A stretch of 64,000 nucleotides of DNA, taken from Stutzerimonas kunmingensis (GTDB lineage: Bacteria > Pseudomonadota > Gammaproteobacteria > Pseudomonadales > Pseudomonadaceae). The notes beneath the pieces were generated by a model. The model was given only the letters and a program-made list of their open reading frames with translations. It was not told the origin of the DNA and ran no database searches. Of the stretch, positions 26,282-35,179 are shown piece by piece (within the stretch, counting starts at the first letter, position 1; each line of letters begins with the position of its first letter). The stretch lies in contig NZ_CP090366.1 of the NCBI RefSeq assembly GCF_021432085.1, positions 1,674,001 through 1,738,000 on the forward strand, given 5' to 3'. Position numbers and translations under genes: made by a program.

Positions 26282-26509
26282 TCAGTCCAGCCACTCGCGC
26301 GGCACATCGCGCCTAAGGGCCAGCTGGCATTGCTGACTGTCGGGGTCGAAGACGATCACCGCCTCCCCCTTCTCCAGCGCGCGGCGCACCCGTGTCACCC
26401 GGGTTTCAAGCGGGGTTTCGTCACCATTATCGGTGCCGTCGCGGGTGACGAAATCTTCTATTAGGCGGGTCAGGGTGTCCGGTTCGAGCTGGTCGTGCGG
26501 TATGAGCAT
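26282..26509 (-). CDS. YheU-family (UPF0270) protein
   Basis: A 75-residue protein of the YheU/UPF0270 family, starting MLIPHDQLEPDTLTRLIEDFVTRDGTD, which is the family signature. The C-terminal part has VRRALEKGEAVIVFDPDSQQCQL. The function is unknown. The start at 26509 gives the family length, and an upstream extension of 27 codons is ignored. It is followed, in the upstream direction, by the hybrid sensor kinase on the same strand, separated by 44 bases. The same neighbours are found in P. aeruginosa. Confidence 0.9.
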   Translation of the reverse strand: MLIPHDQLEPDTLTRLIEDFVTRDGTDNGDETPLETRVTRVRRALEKGEAVIVFDPDSQQCQLALRRDVPREWLD

Positions 26510-26553
26510 GGGATTTCTTCGGGTGAGCCGGTTTGCCACAAGGCCGGCGGACG

Positions 26554-29301
26554 TTAGCTCGCGCCGCCCTGCAGGTAGCTGTCCAGGCAAGCATACAGCT
26601 GCCGGCTCTCCAGAGGTTTACCGATGAATTCATCCATACCCGATTCCAGGCCGCGCTGACGGTGCTCTGCCAGTACGTGGGCGGTCACGGCGATGATCGG
26701 CACGGCCTGTAATTCAAGCTCCGCTTCCAGCTTGCGTATCCGCCGGCTGGCTTCGAAGCCATCGAGCTCCGGCATTTCGCAGTCCATCAGGATCAGTTGC
26801 ACGGCTTCCGGATCGCGACGATAGAGGTCCACGGCCTGGCGTCCGTTGTCGGCGAGCTGAACCGCGTAACCGCGCTTTTTCAGCAGGCCGCGCACCACCA
26901 TCTGATTCACCGGATTGTCCTCGGCGACCAGAATGCAGGGTTCGCGGGGTGGCTGCTCTGCTGGTGCAACGTCGGTCGCTTCGCTAGCCTGCTGAGGCGC
27001 TGGAGTGTATAGCGCCTGCAACGCCTCACGCAGCGGCGTGCTCTGCAGCGGTAGCGCCAGGCTGATCAGACGTAACCCAGGCGATGGCGGTGGCGGCTCG
27101 TGGACCGGCGAATAGAGCATCAGCACCCGCTGATTCGCCTCCAGATGCGGGCGAAGACGCTCCAGCCACTGCGCCGGACTACCCGGCCAGGGCGCTAGCA
27201 GAACCAGCAGTGGCGGGGCGGTGAAGTCAGACAGGTAGTCCGGCAGACATTCCGGGGTCTGGCAGCGCTCGGTGCGCATGCCCCAGCGCCGCAGCAGATG
27301 GCTCAACGCTTCGAGGCCCTCGGTATCCTGCGAGGCGAGCAGCGCCGGGCGGCCGCCGAGCAGATGGGCGAGGGGGTCTTCCGTGTCGCTAGCGCTTTGC
27401 AGCGGGATTTCGAAGCAGAAGCGACTGCCGCGGCCTGGTGCGCTCTGCACCTCGATATGGCCGTTCATCATTTCCACCAGCTCCTTGCTGATCGCCAGGC
27501 CGAGCCCGCTGCCGCCATAACGTCGGGTGGTACTCGAATCGCCCTGGGAGAAGGACTCGAACAGTTGCGCCAATACTTCCTGACGCATGCCGATACCGCT
27601 GTCGCTGACGCAGAACACCAGGCGCCGGGTGCCTTCCTGAGTCTGGCGGCAGGAGACTTCGAGCAGTACGTGGCCGTGCTCGGTGAATTTCAGCGCATTG
27701 CTCAGCAGGTTCATCAGAATCTGTTTGAGTCGCGTGGGGTCGCCACGAATCCGTCGCGGCACGCCGGGCTCCAGGCCTACGTGCAGGCTCAGCTGTTTCT
27801 CCAGCGCCTGCGCGGTGAACAGCCGGATGGTTTCGGAAATCAGGATTTCCAGATCGAAATCGATGTCTTCCAGGCTGAGCTTGCCGGAGCCGATCCGGGC
27901 GTAGTCGAGGATGTCGTTGATCACCGCCATCAGCGAATTGCCGGAGCTGGAGATGGTATCCAGGTAGAACTGCTGGCTGCGGTCCAGCGGCGTTTCACGC
28001 AGCAGTTGCAGCATGCCGAGCACGCCATTGAGCGGAGTGCGGATCTCGTGACTCATCTTGGCCAGGAAGCGGCTCTTGGCTTCGTTCTCGCTGGCGGCCC
28101 GCTCGGCGGCCTCACGCGAGCGGTAGCCCTCTTCCTTGAGCAGGTTGATGCGATCGGCCAGGCCGATGGACAGGGTGATCAGTTCGAAAGCGACGCTGGC
28201 CTTGACCACCGCCGCTCCGTACAGGCCGAACAGTTCGAAACCCAACGAGCCGGCCGTGACCAGAATGAACGAGGCCAGCAGCACGCCCCAGGCCAGCGTG
28301 TAGTAGACGCCATAGCGCACGCCGCGACGCCAGACGAAGGCGCCGGTGACAAGCAGGCCGACCGAGGCGGCGATCACCGTGATGCTGGCCAGGATGCTCC
28401 AGGTCTGCACGTCCAGCAGCAGCCCGGAAACCATGCTGCCGAGGGCGATCAGCAGCGTGCAGCGCAGCACCAAGTCGAGCCGTGGAAAGAGCTCGCGGGT
28501 GTGCAGGAAGTGGCGGCTGAACTGAATGGCGATCAGGCAATGGCTGAACATCAGGACGTAGATGCCCATGGCCACCAGCCCGCCGTCGTCAGCCAGCCAT
28601 TTGACCAGCAGGCCGTCGAAGGAGAGCGCGAACAGCCCGACGTTGAGGGTGTAGACCAGATACCAGAAGTACGCCGGCTCGCGCAGCGAGGCGAAGAGGA
28701 ACAGGTTGTAGCAGAACATCGCAAACAGCACGCCGTAGAAGGCGCCGCTGATGCCGCTCAACTCCTGTTGCTGGGCCGCGCTGGCGTTGTAGCTGCTGAA
28801 GTACAGCGGCACGTAGAGCGTGCTGGTGGTCTTGATGCGCAGCAGAAGGGTGGTTTCGCCCGGAGGCAGATCGACGGGAAACCAGAAGTCGCTGACCTTT
28901 ACCGGTCGATCCGCGAAGGGGTAGCGATCCCCGCTCAGCTGCCTGCTGATGCTGCCGTCGGGGTACTGCAGGAACAGCTCAATGTGGTCGAGCAGCGGGT
29001 AGTTGATTTCGACGAAGCCGCCGAGCGGTGCGTCCAGCTCGTTGACCAGTCTGGCGCGTAACCACCATGTCGAGCTGTTCTTGCCCTCGTTCACATGGCC
29101 GCTCTCGACGGTGCGCATGCGCTCGTCCGCGAATGCCATGACTTCATCGACATCCAGCGCGCCATCCGGGTCCTCGAGGTAGAGGGTGCCGCTTCCGAGT
29201 GACTTGCGCAGGTCGGGTGAATCGAACACGACGGGCGAGATTGCCCAGGCTTGGAGCGACAGGCAAAACAGCAGCAAAGCCAGGCATGAACGCGGCGTCA
29301 T
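26554..29301 (-). CDS. 7TMR-DISM hybrid sensor histidine kinase
   Basis: A 915-residue membrane sensor. It has a signal peptide (residues 1-20), a periplasmic 7TMR-DISMED2 sensor domain (about 25-170) and seven membrane segments (about 183-380). A coiled-coil, then HisKA (phosphoacceptor His418 in AKMSHEIRTPLNG), HATPase (about 520-640) and a C-terminal receiver domain follow. Asp840 in MDCEMPELDG is the phosphoacceptor. It has one receiver domain and no obvious Hpt. Related architectures in Pseudomonas are LadS and RetS, which act on biofilm control. It lies next to the NAGGN genes, so an osmotic or envelope signal is possible. Symbol not assigned. Confidence 0.93.
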   Translation of the reverse strand: MTPRSCLALLLFCLSLQAWAISPVVFDSPDLRKSLGSGTLYLEDPDGALDVDEVMAFADERMRTVESGHVNEGKNSSTWWLRARLVNELDAPLGGFVEINYPLLDHIELFLQYPDGSISRQLSGDRYPFADRPVKVSDFWFPVDLPPGETTLLLRIKTTSTLYVPLYFSSYNASAAQQQELSGISGAFYGVLFAMFCYNLFLFASLREPAYFWYLVYTLNVGLFALSFDGLLVKWLADDGGLVAMGIYVLMFSHCLIAIQFSRHFLHTRELFPRLDLVLRCTLLIALGSMVSGLLLDVQTWSILASITVIAASVGLLVTGAFVWRRGVRYGVYYTLAWGVLLASFILVTAGSLGFELFGLYGAAVVKASVAFELITLSIGLADRINLLKEEGYRSREAAERAASENEAKSRFLAKMSHEIRTPLNGVLGMLQLLRETPLDRSQQFYLDTISSSGNSLMAVINDILDYARIGSGKLSLEDIDFDLEILISETIRLFTAQALEKQLSLHVGLEPGVPRRIRGDPTRLKQILMNLLSNALKFTEHGHVLLEVSCRQTQEGTRRLVFCVSDSGIGMRQEVLAQLFESFSQGDSSTTRRYGGSGLGLAISKELVEMMNGHIEVQSAPGRGSRFCFEIPLQSASDTEDPLAHLLGGRPALLASQDTEGLEALSHLLRRWGMRTERCQTPECLPDYLSDFTAPPLLVLLAPWPGSPAQWLERLRPHLEANQRVLMLYSPVHEPPPPSPGLRLISLALPLQSTPLREALQALYTPAPQQASEATDVAPAEQPPREPCILVAEDNPVNQMVVRGLLKKRGYAVQLADNGRQAVDLYRRDPEAVQLILMDCEMPELDGFEASRRIRKLEAELELQAVPIIAVTAHVLAEHRQRGLESGMDEFIGKPLESRQLYACLDSYLQGGAS

Positions 29302-29495
29302 GTTTCGTTCCGGAAGAGGCGCGCCCGAATGGGCGACACATATTAGTAGAGCGATGTGACGGTACCGATTCCTTGGGCTCTACATGGCGCCTTCAGAGTG
29401 CCGCACGTCCTTGTCCGGTTAACTTTGCCGAGTTACACGCCGAGCGGCAAGCGTCTACTGTGCGAAGCAGGCGCCTGGTCACGTAAGCCGATGGC

Positions 29496-30701
29496 TCAAC
29501 TATCACGCTCCTGGGGTTGGTGCTGGCGCCCGATCAGTGTGTCGACGGGTGGTACACGGGTGTCGTTCTCCATCTGCGCATCATGTTCCAGTTGATGGCT
29601 GAAGCGTTCCAGCGAGTCCTTCGAGTGCTGTGAGTCGCTGGCGAAGACCGGCTGGCTGAGCATGTAGCCGCAGAGCAGGCGGCTCATGGCCGCGAGGCTG
29701 TCGATGTGGGTGCGTTCGTAGCCATGGGTGGCATCGCAGCCGAAAGCCAGCAGCGCGGTGCGGATGTCGTGTCCCGCTTCGACCGCCGATTGGGCGTCGC
29801 TGTGGTAGTAGCGGAACAGATCGCGGCGCACCGGGATTTCGTTCTCGCTAGCAAGCTTTAGCAGGTGGCGCGATAAGTGAAAGTCGTAGGGGCCGCCGGA
29901 ATCCTGCATCGCCACGGTTACCGCGTGCTCGCTGGAGGCCTGGCCCTTGGCCGCCGGCGCGATGTCGATCCCGACGAACTCGCTGACATCCCAGGGCAGG
30001 GCGCCGGCGGCTCCAGAACCGGTTTCCTCGGTGATGGTGAACAGCGGATGTACATCGATGGGTGGTTCGCGGCCGCTTTCGACGATGGCCTTCAGTGCCG
30101 CCAGTAGCGCGGCGACGCCAGCCTTGTCATCCAGGTGACGGGCGCTGATGTAGCCGTTCTCGGTGAACTCCGGCATTGGATCGAAGGCGACGAAATCACC
30201 GACGTTGACCCCTAGCGCGCAGGTTTCGTTGCGGCTGTAGGTATAGGCGTCCAGGCGCAGTTCGACGTGGTCCCAGCTGACCGGTGCTTCATCCACGGCA
30301 GTGTTGAAGGCATGCCCCGATGCCAGTAGCGGTAGTACGCTACCGCGGATAACTCCGGTATCGGTGAAGACGCTGACGCGGCTGCCCTCGGCGAAACGGC
30401 TCGACCAGCAGCCCACCGGGGCCAGGCCGAGGCGGCCGGTATCCTGAATCTCGCGAACAATGGCACCGATGGTGTCCAGGTGCGCCGCGACGGCGCGATC
30501 CGGGCTGTAGCGCCGGCCCTTGAGTGTGGCGCGGATGGTGCCGCGGCGGGTCAGCTCGTAGGGGATGCCCAGCTCGGCCAGGCGCTCGGCAACATAGCGC
30601 ACAATGGTGTCGGTGAATCCGGTGGGGCTGGGGATGGCGAGCATCTCCAGCAACACGCGTTGCATGTAGTTGAGATCGGGTTCGGGGAGTTTTGCGGTCA
30701 T
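29496..30701 (-). CDS. NAGGN-system M42 family peptidase
   Basis: A 401-residue metallopeptidase of the M42 type that goes with the osmoprotectant N-acetylglutaminylglutamine amide (NAGGN) genes. Visible motifs are AAHLDTIGAIVREI (metal-binding His and Asp), ARHLDDKAGVAALLAAL and ITEETGSG. PYDFHLSRHLLKL and CDATHGYERTHIDSL lie further along. It may degrade the osmolyte or its precursors when salt stress ends. The start was placed at MTAKLPEPDLNYMQ, because the open frame reaches back into ngg without meaningful sequence. Confidence 0.9.
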   Translation of the reverse strand: MTAKLPEPDLNYMQRVLLEMLAIPSPTGFTDTIVRYVAERLAELGIPYELTRRGTIRATLKGRRYSPDRAVAAHLDTIGAIVREIQDTGRLGLAPVGCWSSRFAEGSRVSVFTDTGVIRGSVLPLLASGHAFNTAVDEAPVSWDHVELRLDAYTYSRNETCALGVNVGDFVAFDPMPEFTENGYISARHLDDKAGVAALLAALKAIVESGREPPIDVHPLFTITEETGSGAAGALPWDVSEFVGIDIAPAAKGQASSEHAVTVAMQDSGGPYDFHLSRHLLKLASENEIPVRRDLFRYYHSDAQSAVEAGHDIRTALLAFGCDATHGYERTHIDSLAAMSRLLCGYMLSQPVFASDSQHSKDSLERFSHQLEHDAQMENDTRVPPVDTLIGRQHQPQERDS

Positions 30702-30820
30702 GGGAGCTCCTGTTGACGGTGCTTTTTTAGCCACCGGATGGAGTGAATGTCGGAGAACGGGACCCGCCATAGTGACGAGCGACCTGTGGCGACCCGGCTT
30801 GGTGCCGGGTCGCGCCAGAC

Positions 30821-32560
30821 TCAACCTGCGGTGCTGAGCGGGAAGAGCAGGTCGATGAAGCGTTCGGCGGTCGGCTGCGGCTGATGATTGGCCAGGCCGA
30901 CGCGCTCGTTGGCCTCGATGAAGACGTACTCCGGCTGGTCCGGTGCCGGCACCAGCAGGTCCAGGCCCACCACCGGGATATCCAGTGCGCGGGCGGCGCG
31001 TACGGCGGCGTCGACCAGCTCGGGGTGCAGTTGCGCGGTGACGTCTTCCAGCGTGCCACCGGTATGCAGGTTGGCGGTGCGGCGCACCGCGAGCCGGTGT
31101 CCGTCCGGCAATACACTTTCGAAGTCGAAGCCGGCGTCGCGCAGGCAGCGCTGGGTTTCCTCATCCAGCGGAATGGAACTCTCACCGCCGGTAGCGGCCT
31201 GGCGCCGGCGGCTCTGCTTCTCGATCAGCGAACCGATGCTGGTGCGGCCATCTCCGATGACTTCCGCCGGGCGGCGTATCGCCGCGGCGACCACCTCGAA
31301 ACCGATCACCACGATGCGCAGGTCGAACCCCGGATGAAAGCTTTCCAGCAGCACGCGGCTATCGTACTGCCGGGCGCGCTGGATGGCGTCTTCCATTTCG
31401 GTCGCATCGCGCAGGTCCACGGCGACGCCCATGCCCTGTTCGCCATCCACCGGCTTGACCACCACGCTGCCGTACTCGGCGAGGAACGCGGCATTTTCCT
31501 TCGGGCCGGCGGCCAGTTGTTGCGCCGGAAGACAGATGCCGGCCTGAGACAGGGTGCGGTGGGTCAGGCGCTTGTCCTGACAAAGCGTCATGCTGACAGC
31601 CGAGGTTAGGTCGGATAGCGACTCTCGGCAGCGCACCCGCCGGCCGCCCTGGGTCAGGGTGAACAGACCGGCTTCGGCATCGTTGATCTCGATCTCGATA
31701 CCGCGCCGCCGGGCCTCGTCGACGATGATCTTTGCGTAGGGATTGAGCTTTGCTTCCGGGCCAGGGCCGAGGAACAGCGGCTGGTTGAAGCTGTTCTTGC
31801 GCTTGACGGTGAAGGTCTGCAGGTCGCGGAAGCCCAGCTTGGCGTACAGCGCCTTGGCTTGCTGGTTGTCGTGCAGCACCGACAGATCGAGATAGGCCAG
31901 GCCGCGGCCCATGTAGTGTTCGATCAGGTGACGCACCAGCGCCTCGCCGACGCCCGGCCGCGGGCAGCTTGGCGAAACCGCCAGGCACCACAGGCTGGAG
32001 CCGTTTTCCGGATCGTTGAAGGCGCGGTGGTGGTCGATGCCCATCACGCTGCCGATGATCTGCCCGGAGGTCTCGTCCTCGGCCAGCCAGTACACCGGGC
32101 CGCCCTGTTCGCGAGGGGTGCAGCGCTCCGGGTCGACTGGCATCATGCCGCGCGCCTGGTACAGGCCGTTGATGGCCTGCCAGTCCGCTTCGCTCTGGGC
32201 ACGGCGCACGCAGAAACCGCGGAAACGCTTCTGCGCAGGGCGGTAGTCGGTGAACCAGATACGCAGGGTATCGGAGGGGTCGAGGAAGAGTTGCTGCGGT
32301 GCATAGGACAGCACCTGATGTGGCGCGGCGACGTACAGCGCGATATCGCGCTCGCCCGCCTGCTCGTTGAGCAGTTCGGCAGCGAGTTGGGCGGGATCGG
32401 AGTAGGTGTGGCCGACCAGAATGCGACCCCAGCCGCAATGCAGGATCACCGGGCCGCAGGGCTCCTCCTGACCGTCCTCGGCGAAGCGTGCCTGCAGCCG
32501 CTGGTAGGTCGGAGCCTGACCGCGCAACAGACGCTGACCGTAGGCTTGGGACTTCTGCAT
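30821..32560 (-). CDS. ngg: N-acetylglutaminylglutamine synthetase
   Basis: This enzyme makes the dipeptide N-acetylglutaminylglutamine, the precursor of the osmoprotectant NAGGN. The 579-residue protein has a GNAT acetyltransferase domain (about 120-265, LAVSPSCPRPGVGEALVRHL, YAKLGF) and a C-terminal ATP-grasp ligase domain (about 290-570, VVVKPVDGEQGMGVAVDL, GLDLLVPAPDQPEYVFIEANER). This GNAT/ATP-grasp fusion is characteristic of the family. It sits between the amidotransferase (asnO) and the M42 peptidase on the same strand. Confidence 0.95.
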   Translation of the reverse strand: MQKSQAYGQRLLRGQAPTYQRLQARFAEDGQEEPCGPVILHCGWGRILVGHTYSDPAQLAAELLNEQAGERDIALYVAAPHQVLSYAPQQLFLDPSDTLRIWFTDYRPAQKRFRGFCVRRAQSEADWQAINGLYQARGMMPVDPERCTPREQGGPVYWLAEDETSGQIIGSVMGIDHHRAFNDPENGSSLWCLAVSPSCPRPGVGEALVRHLIEHYMGRGLAYLDLSVLHDNQQAKALYAKLGFRDLQTFTVKRKNSFNQPLFLGPGPEAKLNPYAKIIVDEARRRGIEIEINDAEAGLFTLTQGGRRVRCRESLSDLTSAVSMTLCQDKRLTHRTLSQAGICLPAQQLAAGPKENAAFLAEYGSVVVKPVDGEQGMGVAVDLRDATEMEDAIQRARQYDSRVLLESFHPGFDLRIVVIGFEVVAAAIRRPAEVIGDGRTSIGSLIEKQSRRRQAATGGESSIPLDEETQRCLRDAGFDFESVLPDGHRLAVRRTANLHTGGTLEDVTAQLHPELVDAAVRAARALDIPVVGLDLLVPAPDQPEYVFIEANERVGLANHQPQPTAERFIDLLFPLSTAG

Positions 32561-32695
32561 GGTGCGTTCCTTGATGCTAAGTCACGAACCGGCAGCGGCG
32601 GGGCGATGTGCTCGCCCCCGTGGCGCGTGGCAACCGCAGCCGTTCGTGAGCGGGTTATCGGGGCCGTCGTGGCCTGGCGCCTGCATCGGCCACCG

Positions 32696-34468
32696 TCAAA
32701 GGCCTTGCTCGCTCAACCATAGGTTGACCGCCGCTAGCTGCCAGAGTTTTGAACCGCGCAGCGGCGTGAGCTGGCCATCCGGATCGGCGAGCAGCTTCTC
32801 CAGTGCCTGCGGGTTGTAGAGGCCGCGTTCCTGGCTGGGGTCGAGCAGCATCTCGCGAACCCAGTTCAGCGTCGCACCCTGCAAGTGCTTGAGGCCCGGC
32901 ACCGGGAAGTAGCCCTTAGGCCGGTCGATCACCTCGGCAGGAATCACCTGGCGCGCCGCTTCCTTGAGCACATACTTGCCGCCCTCGGGCAGCTTAAACC
33001 TGGCCGGGATGCGCGCCGACAGTTCGGCTACGCGGTAGTCGAGGAACGGCGTGCGCGCCTCCAGGCCCCAGGCCATGGTCATGTTGTCGACGCGCTTGAC
33101 CGGGTCATCGACCAGCATCACTGTGCTGTCGATACGCAGCGCCTTGTCCACCGCCGCATCGGCGCCGGGCTGGGCGAAGTGCTGACGGACGAAGTCGCCG
33201 GAGAAGTCGCCCTGGACCCACTGCTGCTGCACAGTCTCGGCATATTCCTCGTACGTGCGATCGCGGAACGCGGCGAGGTAGGCCGCCACCGGGTCTTCGG
33301 CGCCGTCCACCAGCGGATACCAGTGGTAGCCGGCGAACAGTTCGTCCGCACCCTGGCCGCTCTGCACCACCTTGCAGTGCTTGGCCACTTCCCGCGAGAG
33401 CAGGTAGAAGGCGATGCAGTCATGGCTGACCATCGGCTCGCTCATCGCCTGGAAGGCGGCCGGCAGCTGTTCGAGGATTTCCTTTTCCTGAATGCGCAGC
33501 TGGTGGTGGCGCGTGTTGTAGTGCTTGGCGATCAGATCCGAGTACTTGAACTCGTCGCCGCGCTCGCCGCCGGCATCTTCGAAGCCGATGGAAAAGGTCA
33601 GCAGGTTGTCGGCCACGCCGGCTTCACGCAGCAGGCCGACCAGCAGGCTGGAGTCGACACCGCCGGAGAGCAGTACGCCGACATCCACCGCGGCGCGCTG
33701 ACGGATCGCCACCGCCTCGCGCATGGTGTCCAGGGTGCGCTGTTTCCAGTCTTCGAAGCTGTAGTTGCGCTCCTCTTCTCGGGCGCCGAATTCCAGCTCC
33801 CACCAGCGCTGGGTGGTGGTCGCGCCATTGGCGTCGACGCGCATCCAGCTCGCCGGCGGCAGCTTCTCGATACCGGCGATCAGCGTGTCCGGTGCCGGAA
33901 CCACGGCGTGGAAACTCATGTAGTGATTCAACGCCACCGGGTTCAAAACACCGGCGATATCGCCGCCCTTGAGCAGTGCCGGCAGCGACGAGGCGAAGCG
34001 CAGGCGCTGGTCGGTGCGCGACAGGTAGAGCGGCTTGACGCCGAGACGGTCGCGGGCGATGAACAGCTGCTGGCTGTCGCGCTCCCAGATGGCAAAGGCG
34101 AACATGCCGTTCAGCCGCGGCAGCAGCGCTTCGCCCCAGGCATGGAAGCCCTTGAGCAGCACTTCGGTATCGCCTTCGGAGAAGAAGCGGTAGCCCAGGC
34201 CTTCCAGCTCAGCGCGCAGTTCCGGGTAGTTGTAGATGGCGCCATTGAAGACCATCGACAGGCCGAGGGCCGAGTCGATCATCGGCTGGCCGGACGCCTC
34301 GCACAGATCCATGATCTTCAGGCGTCGGTGACCCAGGGCGAGTGGGCCCTGGCTGTGGAAACCGCACGCGTCGGGGCCGCGCGCAGTCAGGTGTTGAGTG
34401 ATGCGTTCAACCGCAGCCAGATCGGCCGGGCGGTTATCGAAGCGAAGTTCTCCAGCTATGCCACACAT
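32696..34468 (-). CDS. asnO: N-acetylglutaminylglutamine amidotransferase (AsnB-like)
   Basis: This enzyme transfers an amide to the N-acetylglutaminylglutamine dipeptide, completing NAGGN. The 590-residue protein is built like asparagine synthetase B. Its class II glutamine amidotransferase domain has the catalytic Cys2 (MCGIAGELRF), and the synthetase domain has the pyrophosphate loop in LSGGVDSSLLVGLL. Also visible are SGQGADELFAGYHWY and EARTPFLDYRVAEL. It is the first gene of the NAGGN operon, with 135 bases to ngg, and is divergent from a MarR regulator. Confidence 0.95.
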   Translation of the reverse strand: MCGIAGELRFDNRPADLAAVERITQHLTARGPDACGFHSQGPLALGHRRLKIMDLCEASGQPMIDSALGLSMVFNGAIYNYPELRAELEGLGYRFFSEGDTEVLLKGFHAWGEALLPRLNGMFAFAIWERDSQQLFIARDRLGVKPLYLSRTDQRLRFASSLPALLKGGDIAGVLNPVALNHYMSFHAVVPAPDTLIAGIEKLPPASWMRVDANGATTTQRWWELEFGAREEERNYSFEDWKQRTLDTMREAVAIRQRAAVDVGVLLSGGVDSSLLVGLLREAGVADNLLTFSIGFEDAGGERGDEFKYSDLIAKHYNTRHHQLRIQEKEILEQLPAAFQAMSEPMVSHDCIAFYLLSREVAKHCKVVQSGQGADELFAGYHWYPLVDGAEDPVAAYLAAFRDRTYEEYAETVQQQWVQGDFSGDFVRQHFAQPGADAAVDKALRIDSTVMLVDDPVKRVDNMTMAWGLEARTPFLDYRVAELSARIPARFKLPEGGKYVLKEAARQVIPAEVIDRPKGYFPVPGLKHLQGATLNWVREMLLDPSQERGLYNPQALEKLLADPDGQLTPLRGSKLWQLAAVNLWLSEQGL

Positions 34469-34605
34469 AAGATCCTTACCGGTTTTGCCGTTGGGGAGTG
34501 TGACTGGCCCGTCACCCGCGAAGTTCAGCCTTTCGGATCAGCGCAGCGGCGCCGATGCGGCCGGGAACAGGTCAGTCAGCTTTTTACACCAAAACAAAAA
34601 AATGA

Positions 34606-34617
34606 TTTGATGTCAAA
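34606..34617. promoter_or_regulatory. Palindrome TTTGA-TG-TCAAA between asnO and marR
   Basis: A perfect 5-base inverted repeat spaced by two bases, in an AT-rich part of the spacer between the divergent asnO and marR genes. On the minus strand it contains TTGACA, a good sigma-70 -35 element for asnO. MarR-type repressors bind such short palindromes, so it could be the operator for both genes. This is an inference. Confidence 0.45.
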
Positions 34618-34643
34618 GTTAGTTTTCGCAAGAAAAGCCGCAT

Positions 34644-35117
34644 ATGACTGAAGAAACAGTTTTAAACGAAAGCAATAGTGCCGGGCTGGAAGCCTTCGAA
34701 ATGCCGCTGTTTCAGGCCATGCGCCGGTTGCAGCAGGACGCCGAAGTACATGCCAAGCGTCTGGCGCGCTACGGAGGCTTGAGCCCTGTGCAGCTGATGA
34801 TCCTGCAGGTGCTGGCTAGCGAAGGGCAGTTGACCGCAAGTGACCTGAGCCGGCGCGTCAGCCTTACCGCAGCCACGCTTTCCGGGCAGATCGACCGGCT
34901 GGAGGAGCGCGGGCTGTTGCAGCGCCAGCGCGACGACCAGGACCGCCGCCGCCAGTGGCTGCTGCTCAGCGATAGCGGCCGCGCCTTGTTGCAGCAGGCG
35001 CCAGCGCTGCTGCCACCGGAATTCCGCGCGCGTTTCGCCGCCTTGCCGCAATGGGAGCGCCACGCGCTGACCGCCGCGCTGCTGCGTGCCGCCGAGCTGT
35101 GCGGCGACATGGAGTGA
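34644..35117 (+). CDS. MarR-family transcriptional regulator
   Basis: A 157-residue regulator with a winged helix-turn-helix. The fold is clear from GLSPVQLMILQVLASEG, LTASDLSRRVSLTAATLSGQIDRLEERGLL and the wing QRDDQDRRRQWLLLSDSGRALL. It is divergent from the NAGGN operon, with 175 bases between. The same gene pair is seen in P. aeruginosa, so control of osmoprotectant synthesis is likely but unproven here. The start codon ATG at 34644 is the first plausible one. Confidence 0.9.
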   Translation: MTEETVLNESNSAGLEAFEMPLFQAMRRLQQDAEVHAKRLARYGGLSPVQLMILQVLASEGQLTASDLSRRVSLTAATLSGQIDRLEERGLLQRQRDDQDRRRQWLLLSDSGRALLQQAPALLPPEFRARFAALPQWERHALTAALLRAAELCGDME

Positions 35118-35121
35118 ACAC

Positions 35122-35179
35122 CTAGGGGTCTGTTCCCGTTTCATCGCGAGCCCGCGAATGAAACGGGAACAGACCCTAG
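35122..35179. repeat. Long near-perfect inverted repeat
   Basis: CTAGGGGTCTGTTCCCGTTT and its complement form a stem of about 22 base pairs with one bulged base. An inner CGCG/CGCG stem closes on AGCC, giving a 58-base hairpin. It lies between the convergent marR and S8 protease genes. The right arm contains the CTA that is the TAG stop codon of the protease gene, so the element lies at the very end of that reading frame. There is no T tract in either direction, so simple termination is unlikely. The GTCTGTTCCCGTTT type of arm resembles sequences seen next to Y1/REP-type transposons. That resemblance is from memory. Confidence 0.75.

Noticed and set aside
27298..29061. 587-codon open frame on the plus strand
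   Set aside because: It lies wholly inside the hybrid sensor kinase gene on the opposite strand and translates to Gln/Glu/Ala/Arg-rich sequence with no domain. It is a mirror frame of high-GC coding DNA.
32885..34651. 588-codon open frame on the plus strand
   Set aside because: It overlaps asnO almost entirely on the opposite strand, and asnO has all catalytic motifs. The frame has no ribosome site or recognisable fold.
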